NCBI GenBank assembly: GCA_001630475.1
Contig: KV419410.1
Coordinates: 1 to 64,000 of the forward strand
DNA: 64,000 bases
Direction: 5' to 3'
Origin: Sistotremastrum niveocremeum HHB9708
Taxonomy: Eukaryota; Basidiomycota; Agaricomycetes; Sistotremastrales; Sistotremastraceae
How positions within the stretch are numbered: position 1 is the first letter of the stretch; every line of letters starts with the position of its first letter. The notes beneath the pieces were generated by a model that saw only the letters and a program-made list of their open reading frames with translations, was not told the DNA's origin and made no database searches. Position numbers and translations under genes: made by a program. Below, one piece after another: positions 9,788-21,782 of the stretch.

Positions 9788-12517
9788 GCTAGCACGAGGA
9801 GAGCACGGTGAGAGCGACTCTGAAGCGGTCTTGTTCTCGCTTTGACGTAAACTCCTGCTTTAGCATAACAATCACATGACTTCCGCGCGTAACGTCACAC
9901 AGTGATCTATACCCCCGCCGGAACGATCTTTTCACGACCGCGAGTACTCGAATCTTGTTAGATAGCAAGGAGTGTGTGTATATTTGATATTTTTGAAATT
10001 ATTGAAGCGATTTATTTATTATTTACGCTGTGATTTCATTTATCTTATCCTCGGCCGGCCTACACTCGGCACTGATTGCCGCAGTCGGAGTCTGAACTAT
10101 TATTGAGTCTTTCCCGATTTGGGTGTCAGACGGGGGAGAGCAAGGGTTTCTATGTAGAGTCTTCTTGACGCAGAGATCGTTCCACTTATAGTCCGTCAAC
10201 ACGATTAATTCAGCAAGAGATGCATGCCTGCGCTGCCAAGATTGATCATCGCGCACACGGCGCATGCACCCATGACAAAGGGTAAAATCAGCAGACGCAT
10301 CTTCTCTGCCCGCTCTTTGAAGATTGCACACCAATGGCGCGCACACACTCAACATCTATCCTAGAAGGCGATTATTGCAGTTGCGTTTTTTTATCTTTAC
10401 GGTACACCATAAGACTCCGGGATTCTACATAGAACTTTATTGACGACAAAGGCGAGTAATTTGGTTGTGATACATAGCCGATTGCCCACATGGACCATGA
10501 ATTCGGTCTGACTTCATGTATCTTTTCCTCGCCCTCTCTTGCGTCGCAAGGATAACGAGACCAAGCGATGCTCGGCCAGAACTTTATTTGATTTCTTGGA
10601 AACTTTTTTCCTGCGGCCCTGCCGCCCGGAGAGAAGTCGACGGGCTAATCTGATTCTCTTTCTCAGAGATACTGGTGGAGGTCCTGCTGATTTCTCAAAA
10701 GCCGGAAAAGCTGCGGATAGTAATCTGGATAAGTGCTCAGTTGATTGACTGACTGAAAAAGAGGCACCGCTCACGTAGTTGAGTGAACGCATTCAGAAAT
10801 GTGAACGGCAGTGATTTTTCCAAGATGCTTGAGGTCCGTATAATACAGTCGTTCGCCATGCTTTCGCCATATCGGTTCTTGAGTCCTACAGATGGATTCG
10901 CATAGTGATGTCCTATTTGACTGCAGGACTGTTCCTCCCTTCACTGCCATACAGACGCATGCCTGCACCGTCGTACACGCAAAGGCGACACTGCATACCG
11001 TAAGCCTAGAGTCGAAAGCTCGCATATCCGAAAGAGCTCGAATAATAAGATTGGCAATCCAGGATGATGGCGAATACTTATGACTGGGGGGGAGACAAGA
11101 GAGTAAACGGAGTGCGTCTGTGCAACCTTTGAAGGCCGGCCGACTGAGTTCCTGGTTTGAGGGACGATCCCAAACGAGGAGGGTGATAGGAAGGGGATGC
11201 GGAGATGTGAGAGGACAGTCCGAGTTGCCACTCTGAGCCTGCTCTGCCAGTGCAGTAGCATTTGGTGCCTGAAGTCATGTAAGATCACGATCGCTGGAGA
11301 ACAACTCCAGGACTTACGAAGATCAGCCGCTCCAATTGCGTCTTCGTTTCCACGTGGTTGAAATCGCAGAGTGAATTGAGGACACTCAGCAGCTGTGTTT
11401 GCGGTCCTGACACATCCGTACGGGGTTGAAAGTCAATTGCAGATCCCGGGACGGCATAACAGCTTTCGTCGGTGAGCCGGAGAAAGCTATCTCGCGGATT
11501 GTTCAACATAAGAAGTGGGCTCTGAGGCTTTGGATGACGAGACCTTATCCATATTTATGGAGAGATGAATGAAGAGCGACGTCCAAGATCCGGAAGATCA
11601 GATATCGTGTGTTTTCTGAGGGCATAACAAACTGAACGCTGGCGATTGTGAACAATAACGGGACATCTCTCCGAGAAGAACGGAGCAAGAAGCATAGAAA
11701 AGTAATAATAGATCCGTGTTTGTGTTGTACATGCTTGGATGTCTATCACAAGATACGATCCGAGCAGAGTCGCGCTCCAGCGCCCGATATCCCGTCGATT
11801 TCTAGAATAGGCAGCTCAGCGCGCTCAGCGCTCACACTCAAACAAATTCAAACACCAATGACAGCGTGCGTTGAGCTCCGCACTGGTCTCTGGGTTCACG
11901 AGACCAGGGGTCGTTAATATTGCTTCCCAGTGCTATTGGTATTTGATCCTGGTCAATCTTTCAGCCACGGTCGCGTTCGCTCGCTAAATTCAAACAGTCG
12001 TCCTTTCATTACCTGTGGCATCAATTGATGATCACGATGGGGTGTCGAGTGAGGGGTACAAGAATTATGCATGCAAACGTCATCGACCTGCTTCTCAAAA
12101 CCTAGCACCTAGATACTGCACCAAGGCTTGCTCCAATGGATTTCTTCGCATCGGAGGAGCTTTGAAAAGCATTTGGGTCTCGGCTGATTCACTGGCTACG
12201 TTGAGATTTTGCGGATGGCGAGAAGAGTGCAAAAGTGTTTCTGGTCGTGCTGTTTCACATTGTAACTCCCGTCCTGACTGATCATTTACCTCTGGAGTCT
12301 GGAGACGGTGGTAGTACCGTCGGCAAATCCTCCAAACAATGACCAGTACTGAACGACGGACATCATACCTGAATCAGGACGTCAACAGTGAATCACGAAC
12401 CTTATGATGAGCCAGAGCCTCTATCGCTGATTAGAGTTGGGATTCAGATTCAGAGCTGGATAATTGAAGTGTATGATGGTTACCCCGTAGCGCGCAAATG
12501 AACATGTCATCCGTACG
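9788..12517. other. no recognisable gene
   Basis: Short open frames only, none with motifs I recognise. A small GCGCTCAGCGCTCA-type direct repeat occurs near 11815-11840 and a related one near 22450. No tRNA- or rRNA-like sequence seen. Confidence 0.5.
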
Positions 12518-13026
12518 TAGTGTTCCAAGGTCCAGTTGCCGTGACCGGTGGCAACCGGCAGTCGCGACCGGACCGTGACCGGACCGCAGTTGCCGGTTGC
12601 CTAGGTTCTTGGAAAATCAGGCAACCGGCAACTGCAGTCATGACCGGTCGTGACCGTGGTCGCAACCGAGGACCCTTAAGGGTCCCCAACCAGGGCACCC
12701 AGAGGGTATTTTGGGTCTCAAATAGGTGTTTATGGTGACATATCTGGTATATATTGGTCTCTATATGCATATACCACATCATATGAGGTGTATATACAGC
12801 ATATATAATATAATAATGATTAAAATATTAATAAAATACCAGTTGTGACTGGAAAAACTGGCCATGACTGGTTGCGCAACTGGTCGCAGCCGTGACCGGT
12901 CGCTGGACCGCAACCGCAGTCGCAGTTGCCAGTCACGCCAAATTTTGGATGGCAACCGGACCGGCAGTTGCCAGTCGCACCCTTCGGAGGTCAAAAGTCC
13001 AGTCGTGACTGGACCTTGGAACACTA
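12518..13026 (+). mobile_element. hAT-type MITE, copy B, with perfect 8-bp target duplication
   Basis: A 509-bp element whose two ends are perfect 19-bp inverted repeats (TAGTGTTCCAAGGTCCAGT). It is flanked by identical octamers TCCGTACG (12510-12517 and 13027-13034). An 8-bp duplication with TAG-starting ends is the hAT signature. It is non-coding, built of ACCGGT/CAACCG-rich subterminal repeats around an AT-rich core near 12720-12840. It lacks the nested TA element of copy A and so preserves the empty site. Confidence 0.9.
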
Positions 13027-13283
13027 TCCGTACGGCCGTCAGCTCTGATTCGGAAATGAGCCAGGGCCATCGTAAGGACGAAATGAGTACAGCCGAACTA
13101 GTCATGGATGAGCGATAAGTTATGGGTAAACCATCAATGCTTCGACTGGGGGAGCTACTGGGGGGCTTTGGTTGTGACATGATACCGTGCCCATGACTGA
13201 GGATGCTTTGACATGCACAATGTCTGATATATTGCGAAAGATTGACAATTTTTATGTACATCAAACACAATAAAGCCTATTAT

Positions 13284-14404
13284 TCATTTGTGTTGCACAA
13301 CGACGACGTAGAGGAATTTGAGACAGTTTTGTTGGATCAACAGAGAGAGACACATATCAAAAGCAAATTGACAGCCCAAAGAAAAGTCGCATCGAGTCAG
13401 TGAATGAGAACCAATTATAGCGCTTGCGGTGTCGTTTCGAGGTACTGCCGGATCTTGGGGTAGCATTTTCGGGTCGGGAACGAACTGGATGTAAACGGGT
13501 TTGAGACAGTGACAAAATCGTGCAGAGGAGATGATACTCCAGGTTCTGTTATTCTTGTGACGACCGTCGAGATTCGAGACTTGCGAATCATGCGTGTCGA
13601 ATTGCGAGAGCTGTGAGTCGTGGGTCTGTGAAAGCTGGGAGTCAAGGATTTCCTGTAAGACTTGTAAGTCATCTTGACTGCGCGCGATGGTCTTGAGTTG
13701 TCTTAAAGCATCCTTTGCAGTATCGGGTTTCTTGCCGAGAATCTTCTTGAGGGCCATGATATCTTCTAGATCATCTTCCTCGTCGACGGCGTTATCAGAA
13801 GTGCGGTGCGGACGAGGGGACGATGAAGGCTGGTGAGATGTTGATGAGCGTATATATTCCGATCTAGATGGTCGGCTGTAGGCGTTGGCGTTGGCGGCTG
13901 GGGCTGTTGAGATGAAATTACAACGGGTCCGCTGGCCGGTTGAGCGGCAGGAGTCGAAGTTGGTTGTACTCCTTGTGCTGCTTTGCGTCGAGCAAGAATG
14001 ACGGCATATCCTCCTGCTGGTGCCTTGAGTTGAGCCGATGGCGTGGCGTCGTTTTCATCGGGCCAGATTTGTCTAAATACATCGTCATATATTGTAGGAG
14101 GTCGCAACGTAATGCACTTACTTTCTCCACCATTTCAATATTGCCTGTGATGCTGCTCCCTCCTTCGCAAGCATCGAATCCAAATACCAATAATGGCGCT
14201 CCAACTGAAAGCCATCTCCCCTCCGCCCTTCGCCCGAGGGTACGAAGTACACCTATTGACAAAGTCAGTGAGCAGACTGAGACAGCCGGTGAAGGTCAAT
14301 ATAGGTCTCACCAAATGCGAAACATATATCAAGGAACGCAGAGTCAGTAGATATTTTTGACTTTCTCGCCGATGGCCCGGATCAGCCTTGCCACGCCATC
14401 CCAA
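13284..14404 (-). CDS. unrecognised spliced protein gene (VYFVPSGEGRRGDGF protein)
   Basis: I do not recognise this protein. On the minus strand, exon-like blocks join cleanly at splice signals: RSLIYVSHL joins VYFVPSGEGRRGDGFQLERH, which runs to KWWRK. An intron with donor gtaagtgcatt then joins it to QIWPDENDATPSAQLK. A Pro/Gln-rich stretch leads, by an intron or a frame slip near 13900, into RPHRTSDNAVDEEDDLEDIM and a helical segment (LKKILGKKPDTAKDALRQLK) followed by DSQ/LSQ repeats. Charged low-complexity parts suggest a nuclear or scaffold protein, but that is a guess. Its 5' limit against the next block upstream is unclear. Confidence 0.4.
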
Positions 14405-15500
14405 ATGGAGCCATTTCCAGACCTACAAAGGCGTCCTCAGCACGAACTACACAAGTAATTAATGCTTACATGGACCAAGAGAGTTGTCTGCAAAAAAACC
14501 CTCCATCGGGTCGTGGGGATTCGGTATGACACAACCATCCCACATATACATGAATAAGTCATGATATGCTGGTGTTTTGCCCGCCTAATGAGTAGCGTGC
14601 TCATCGCTATGGAAGGGTGACTATATGCTCATCGGATTTTACTGGAAGACTTACTCCAATAATGTCTCTTGCCCAAGGATCTTCATGTACGGTCGAATTT
14701 ATTCATGTTTCTAACCCCACTTGCTACGGTCATCGTGTTTGAGTTGGGGGTTTCGTTTGAGATGACAGGGATTGTCTTCGGAAAGGTTAAATCCACAGGC
14801 ATCGCTTTCTTGACGGGCTGTCTGTATTTTGCCTTCGCTGCGGCTATGGTCGTACTGACCAGAAAGTCACATAAGTCTGTGTATATGCGCCAGGACAGAC
14901 TCACCAAACGACTCAGAAAGAGCAGCTTCTCATAAAATGGCTTCTCGGGATCCTGCGACTCAACATACTTGCTATATTTCTCGAGGCCTGTTCAAGTGAA
15001 GATCCAGTTAACTTCGCCGAACCGAATTTGGCACCTAGACAGCAAAGGTGAAGCACACATGCGATCGTGAAGTGTTTGAAAGCTTACAACCGTTCCGTCT
15101 CTGCATCCTTTTTCTTCCGTTGTGGGTCACTCATAATTATAGACACCAGTAGATTTGCAGCGGTGTTTCCGTAGGCGGCAAATCGACGAATCGCCGCATG
15201 GCAAGTCTGTACGATTTCAGACTCTTCTATCGTTATAGAACTTGAAGTCAGTCTGTATAAACATTGCTGATCATGAGTTGCTAACCTCTTCGCTTCTGAG
15301 CCAAACTTGGCTGTCATCGCCTCGAGCCCGCGCTCTGCAGCACAAATGGCGTCTTCATCATCCCTTCCGTCGAGTGGCTCTTGTTGATGCTGGTGGCGAT
15401 TTGAGGATGGATTTGAAGCAGGATGATGGTCGAGAGGAGAGAAGGATTCGTTGATACCGCTCTGAGGCCTGCGGTTTGGGGAAGGATTTGAAATTTGCAT
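14405..15500 (-). CDS. unrecognised spliced gene or decayed gene
   Basis: Minus-strand blocks start with MQISNPSPNRRPQSGINES at 15500. They continue with AERGLEAMTAKFGSEAK joined by a plausible intron to SSITIEESEIVQ, then HAAIRRFAAYGNTAANLL, and later KYSKYVESQDPEKPFYEKLL. Further downstream AYHDLFMYMWDGCVIPNPHD is open. Some junctions need an out-of-phase splice, so the copy may be damaged or may be the 5' part of the gene below it. No family recognised. Confidence 0.35.
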
Positions 15501-16039
15501 GTGATAAAGAAGTGCGAAATCGAACTCCGAGTCACGTGCGCATGACGCATCGCGATAATTCTCAGAGTACTAGTGATTCAGTGAACCGAAAAACGACAAG
15601 CCCCCATGTGAGGACTCGATGGCCTTGCCCTCTTTTTCTCTTCTCCCTACGCGGCAGCAATGGATGGGCATGTATATCACTACCCTGCGTACCCGAAATT
15701 CTAAGCACGCACTCGGGACTTCGCTCAGCATGCTCGACATTGTCAAGCACGTCGATCACAGTGTGGTTCTGCTATTGCGGTTGCGAATAACTTGGGCAGC
15801 ATTTTCAGTAGGAGCTTAGAGCGATGGCGCTCTCGAAATCTACTGAAATTTGGAAGCAGAAGAGGAAGCCGCTTGCCTGTATCTGAGGAGGCTTTAGCAG
15901 AAGACTCTCACGAGGATGCTGTTCATGTTAATGATGCGGTTGTGAGTATATGTTTTGCTGTCAGTGATAGCTATTGAGGTTGATTACCCCGAAAGGACAA
16001 AGCCCACGTCGATAATGGTCCCTGTAATGCATGTCCTCC

Positions 16040-18085
16040 AGCACAACTCTCTACGACTCCTACACCTTGCTCTATGCCCTCAGCCCTTGCATCGTCCATC
16101 GCTCAGCCATCTCCCGTTCCAGTTGCACAAATCGCCGAGTCGCAGCAGCAGAGCCAACGTCCGCAACGTGTTAGGCGAGCTCCTGCCAGGCTGCAGGACT
16201 ATATCCCCTTGGGCTTGGCAGACTCATTGCACCGCTTCCCCATGGCCATGAGTCGTCCCCGAAGCAGGAGCAGGATCCTGAAACCCTCCCTCTCTCGCAG
16301 AGACTACGTTTATTCTTTCGTGGGAGGAAGGCTGTTCCCAATCGCTTTAAGGTCGCCCATGAATATCGACGGAAACCTTCATACATCCCGGACTTGCATA
16401 TTCCTCCTGAGAACCCCCCTCCCCCACGTCTTCACCATCGCCATCGCCATTGCCGCCTGTGATGGCGAGCCTGCAAGCACTTTAGAACAGCGACTCAATA
16501 ACGCTTTGAAGCCCTTTCCGAAGTATTCGATATTTCTAATCGCACGACATCATGGGTTGGACGGAGGGACGAATGCTAGCAATCGTGGGGTGTTGAAGCT
16601 GGTGAAGGAGGTCCTACATGACCCTAACTTCAACGGACACGACGTGCCTGCAAATCTCTATCGCCTGCGCCAACGAGTTATCGCATTCAGTCTGGACCAG
16701 TTCTCTTCATCAGATGGTCGGCGCTCCGGGAGTGTGATTATCTTCATCCCGCTGGGAAAGCCAAAGAAGAAGGAGGCACATTTCCACTGGCTGTCGACTA
16801 TGTGATTCCTGGATTACATTCACGGAGTATTCTCGACACCGTCCGCAGAGTGATCTCCTCCGATCCCCAACCCCATTAACTTCCATCTCCACCCCTTCCG
16901 CGAATACTTGCACTCTGATAAACCTGAGAAGCCGCCCGAGCCCATATATGGCGAGTTATACTCATCCGATGCTTTCATCAAAGAACAAGAAAAAGTCCAA
17001 CAATTGCGGCCGGAATCAGACTGCGATCTAGAGCGCGTGGTTCATGGCCTTCAATTCTGGTCGGACGCCACATTGCTGTGTCAGTTCGGGGATCAAAAGC
17101 TCTGGTCAATGTATCTGTTCATTGGCAATCAGTCAAATACAAGCGCTCTCGTCCGAAAATGCATGCTGAACATGATATTGCATACATCCCTGCTGTACGT
17201 CGTTGAATCCATGAGCTCGAGATAGGATTAACTGGAACTGTTCTCAGGTGCCCGATGATTTGCAAGATACGATTCGCCGGCATCGAAATGGACGTGGCGG
17301 CAGCAAGCCGCTTATCACACATTGTCGGCCAGGACTTATCCCCGCGGTCTTGAAGGTGCTCTTCGCCGATCTTGAGTTCAGGCTGGCCTATTGCCACTGG
17401 ATCGTTTTGAAATCTCCGGATGGCAAATTGCGACGAGCGTATCTGAAGCTCATCACATATACGGGGGATTATCCAGAGAAGTGTGTGCTCTTATAAGCAG
17501 CGTCTGATCAATATGAATCATTATTTTAGAGTCTTGCTAGCAACGGGCAGACAAGATGGATTCTGCTGCTGCCCTCAGTGTGAAGTCGAAAAGGATGAAA
17601 TTTGGCTACTGGGACGTAGTCGTGGCGAAGATATTAGACAGCAGAAGCGCCGCATTGACACTGAACAACGTTGGCGACTGATACGGAAAGCCCGGAAGCT
17701 TGTGTACCAGATAGGCTATTCAGTCAACAGCAAGAAAGTCGAAGATCTCTTGGGTGCGGCTTCTCTGGTTCTACCTGAGGTATGGAGTCCTATGATTAGA
17801 CTGTGTGGAATGGTGGATTCATATACCTCGGGCATTGTAAGCTTGTATTGCATGTCTTTATCATCAATTCACTGACGCTTAGTTCAGGGCGAAGCTTGTC
17901 ATGGAGGAGGAAAGGACTTGAAGCCTCAAAGAAATAACCGGAATATAGAACCTCAAATTGCCAAGCTTGTTACTCTTCATGAATGCTCCGGCTGGCAGGA
18001 TAGTCAATCAGTGCTATGACTCAATCAAATATGGCTCTGGACCAGGTGCCTTTGGATTCATTGATCCCACTGAGGTGATTTGAGC
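16040..18085 (+). mobile_element. Plavaka-type transposase remnant
   Basis: Plus-strand blocks follow the order seen in Plavaka transposases of agaricomycetes: an Arg/Pro-rich linker (RRAPARLQDYIPLGL), a block around 16908-17190 (GELYSSDAFIKEQEKVQQL, FWSDATLLCQFGDQKLW, MYLFIGNQS), then THCRPGLIPAVLKVLF, YCHWIVLKSPDGKLRR and ITYTGDYPEK. A good intron (about 17480-17529) joins that to VLLATGRQDGFCCCPQC. The expected central PDLLHEFELGVWK region is missing after about 17780, and only a C-terminal scrap (GPGAFGFIDPTEV, near 18030-18080) remains before a stop. Frames also break near 16430 and 16800. It is non-functional; the Tnp2 gene begins directly beyond it on the other strand. Confidence 0.7.
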
Positions 18086-18115
18086 CTTGCATAGAAATTG
18101 TATTACTATCTTAGA

Positions 18116-21100
18116 TCAGTTGGGAAGAGGTGTAATCACTACTGCATGATCAGAATGAGATTTAAGGGTACAGTGCCCAATGATTTGAGTGAGGGGCTGA
18201 ATCTCTAGTGTTGGTGATACATTCTTGGCCCATAGCTTGGCTCCAAAGATAGGATATCTCTGATATGGATCAAGCTGATGGCGAGGAAGATGAAGATACC
18301 TAAAGAAAGAAATATAGGTTGTGTCAGCTTGATCACCTTCTATCACAAAAATCTGTTGGATAGAGACAGGGAAGGAAGAGCCTTTAGAATCTTTGATGAT
18401 GACCAGGCTATCACCCAAGTTGAAATTTGCCCTGGCAAATCTCACTGAACCCTTGTCTAAAGAATCATAAAAGTGGGCCCTGCAACCTAAGTGATTTGGA
18501 CTGAAGAGCTGCAGTGCCCTAAGTGTTGGCTTATCCATGGTTTGAAAGTTGAGCTCAGAATCCTCTGAGTCGCTTTCAAAAGCATCTGCAGATAACATGC
18601 CAGTAGCCAAGCTATTTTTGGTCTTGATACGGAGAAGATCATTGTACATGGTCCTGCAGTGTTGGAGAACAGGAGGAAGGCGAGGACTGGTGAGAATATT
18701 TCTCATGTTGGAGGATGCAATGAAGGTGTGGAGCATGGTTTCCTCCAATTCTCCTAGACTGGGATTAGAAATCAAGCAAACATAAAACATAACCAATGTG
18801 ATCAAACCTAATTTTTCATTGGTTGTAATCTTCTGGAGTGTACCAATGAGACGTTCAAAGGGAAAGGTCCACCACCCATGCACAGGCCCATACATCTTCA
18901 GGAATTCACTTAAATGAAGTGCAGCATGATGCACAGGGCGTAATTTGAGATGAGGGTGAAGGTTCTTCAAGTTGGTGAGATATCTGGTCATATACTCCAT
19001 ATATGCAGAATGATCAGCAGCTGTCAGAGATTTCTTGGATGCAATGATTACAGCATTCACAAGATCCATTGTGTTGTCAAGAATATCCTGCTTCTGAGAG
19101 TCATCTGCTCCACTTTTTGAGGTACTCCATCTGCGTATCAGAGTGATGGGTAGGAAAATGGTGGCAATACTTCTCCACTGGTCAGATTTCAGCTTTCCAT
19201 GTCTTTTACTTCCTAAATCCTTAGGCAAAGATCCAATCCAAGAAGGTTTGATAATATCTTGAAGATCCTTTCTGATGGCTTCCACATCTGCTTTGGATAA
19301 AGGGGAGCCACGTGTCTCAGGCACAGCTTCCACATCATGTTCAGAGGGTAAAGGAAGGGAAGCAATGCTGACATAGTTGGTGTGGGTCTTACTCTATTAC
19401 AAGTGTCAGTCAGAACAATTCTGGAAAAGCACATAGCTTACATAATTTTGGAGTGCCTCTTGATATGGTTTCTTCTTGGTGGACTTGTCAACCTTAAGGT
19501 TAAGGTCCCTACAAACCCAGTCCCATGCTGCAACTGTGCAAGCTTTGATATTCACTTGGTCTTGATTGAATATCCACCGCTTGATTGTGTCAATATATCG
19601 ACAGGTCTTGGTGTAGTCAGGGATCACTGGAGCCAGAACAATATCCATGCCATCATCACCTGCCTCACCCTCATCTTTCCCTGTCTGCACATCCAAGCCC
19701 AGAACCACTCTGAAGTGATGCTTGACAAGATTGAGGTAAAGATTATGCATTGCATCCACCACAATGAAGCGGCGAGAATCCCAATATGGCAAACGGAGGA
19801 GTTCTGTCCAGCGGACCCCATGCTCAGCAAATATTTTGTCTCTTGCTGTTTTGGTACCTGCTTGTTTCCAGGCCTCGGAAGCAGCTCTAAGTTCAGCACC
19901 TGTTCTGGGTACCCAGTTGGCATAGTCAACCCTTTGGAGGTCTTCCCTACCAGAACAATGGCACATGTAGCAGAATTTGGTGTGATTGAGAGCACCCAAG
20001 CCACCTGCTTTCCGAGCTCCTGGCATGTCACAGATAAGGGGAAGAATGGCACATCTAACCCTTCTGCCATTTGGACACCTTGCAGTGCAAGAATACTGGA
20101 TACCTGAATCCCAAAAAACCAAGAAGTCATCTATCAGAGGAGACAGATAGCGATTGATGCCAGATGTAGGGGGTTCTTTGGGACCTGGGATAATACCTGC
20201 CAGGAACATGTTTTCGTTCTTGTATCGGAGTTGATGTGGAAGATTTAAGCAGATCATGGAGATGATAGCACATGAAGTGGCCTTGCCCGCAATTTTGTTG
20301 AACCTAGGATTGAAGGCATCTATGCACAAGCTGAAGACATAGCGTGCCTCCCCAGAACCAACAGAAAACAGTGTTTTTCCATCAGGCCCTTTGAAGGTGG
20401 ATAGCACAGTACCATCCAAGATGTCAGTGCAGAGGCCTTTTTTCCTGCGGTCTTCTGAGTCTGCCCAAGATTTGTCCATTGCTTCTTCCATGCCAGGACG
20501 TGACATCAAGTTGGCAAGCCAGTCCTTGAAGTCATGATAGAGGAATGGTAGGATGGGTGCACTAATAACTTTGCCATGTACTAGCCGAGGGGCCAACATC
20601 AGGGTGTCACATGGACGACCACCTGGGAAATCTTTGTTGGTGCAATACGGGGAAATGGTTGGTCTTCCTTTCTCGTAGACAACCTTCTGTAGCATGTGGC
20701 AGGATGGACAAGCAGCATAGAGGATAGTACTCCCATCCAAATCCCACTTCTTACGAACAGAGCGGATGTCTCGAGGTATGTCTTTTAGCAGATCCTTTTC
20801 CCGTCCTGGTATTGCAGAGCTGCCACATGCCCGAGCAAGAGTTGTGTGGATGATATATTGAGACATTCTGAGAAGCCAATTGCAAAACCTTCTCTCCAGT
20901 CCAGCAACCACATGAGTGACCATGATCATGAAAACAGTCAGAACCAGGATTGGATCTGTGTTTTGATAGATAGGCCTCATGTGACGACCTAACCAGCCAG
21001 TATGAATTCAGTGAGAAAACACCAGTTCAGATAGAATACTTACTGCAATCAACCAGGGGAGGCTCATGCCCAAGAACTGCAGAAAGCAGGGGAGGCTCAT

Positions 21101-21782
21101 GGCTGATAATTTGATTGAGAGCAGATTGCCACTTGACCCTTGCTGGTGCAATCAATGCTGCCACAGAGGTGAGATCATTTGCAGCATGATCTTTCAACAG
21201 TTTAATGGATGGATCATCCACAGTTATGGCACTGAGGAGAGAATGGAGGCGAGCAAACTCAGTTTCAATGTGGAGGAGAGGGAAGTCCAGGCTTGGGGAT
21301 TGAAAATGGATTGGGTTTTTAAGGAAATTACTGATGGAAGTTTGGGAGGACGTATAAAAGGCTTTGATATCAGCATGGAGTAGGCACAAGTCTTTAGTTT
21401 GGAAATCGAGTGCCTCCCGGCGAGCTCTTCGTTTAACACCAACCCTCGGAGAGTTGCTTGGGCTTGCAGTGTCTCGACTCCACATGCTTTCAGCGGAAGG
21501 TAATGAGGAAGACTCCGTGAGCACAAGATTTGCGATCTCTTGCTCCACCCGGTCCATATCGGTCTGAAAGGTATCCTCCGCCTTCCTTTGTATTTCGTCT
21601 AGTCTGTCGCGGGCCAGGGCATCGGCAGCCTGATGGGTTTCCCATTGTTCGGAAGACAACTCGCACCCTCGACGCCCATCCGCGCTGACGACGTTGACGC
21701 ACCCGGCCGCAACACAACAACACACTTTACGAGGCTTCTCTCTTTTTTTCCTTTTCTGATCCTGTTGTGTCGAGTTTGACAT
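18116..21782 (-). CDS. Tnp2-type transposase (CACTA/EnSpm superfamily), full length
   Basis: Three exons (21044-21782, 19442-20988, 18116-19393) sum to 3564 nt, an uninterrupted 1187-residue frame. Introns are 55 and 48 bp. The first exon encodes a Cys-containing start (KVCCCVAAGC) and a helical region. The second carries a zinc-ribbon-like CPSCHM, PILPFLYHDFKDWL, and the hallmark block LRLPYWDSRRFIVVDAMHNL followed by YLNLVKHHFRVVLG, characteristic of Tnp2 (Transposase_21). The third contains VHHAALHLSEFLKMYGPVHG then WWTFPFERLIG. The transposase would act in the nucleus on CACTA terminal repeats. I could not find matching CACTA ends in the flanks, so element limits are undefined. The open frame suggests a recent insertion or an element under selection. 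Confidence 0.85.

Noticed and set aside
12518-12520. Reading the 12.5-kb MITE as a TA-target element starting GTGTTCC
   Set aside because: TA is present at both ends, but extending the terminal repeat to TAG reveals identical 8-bp flanks, which better fits a hAT-type insertion.
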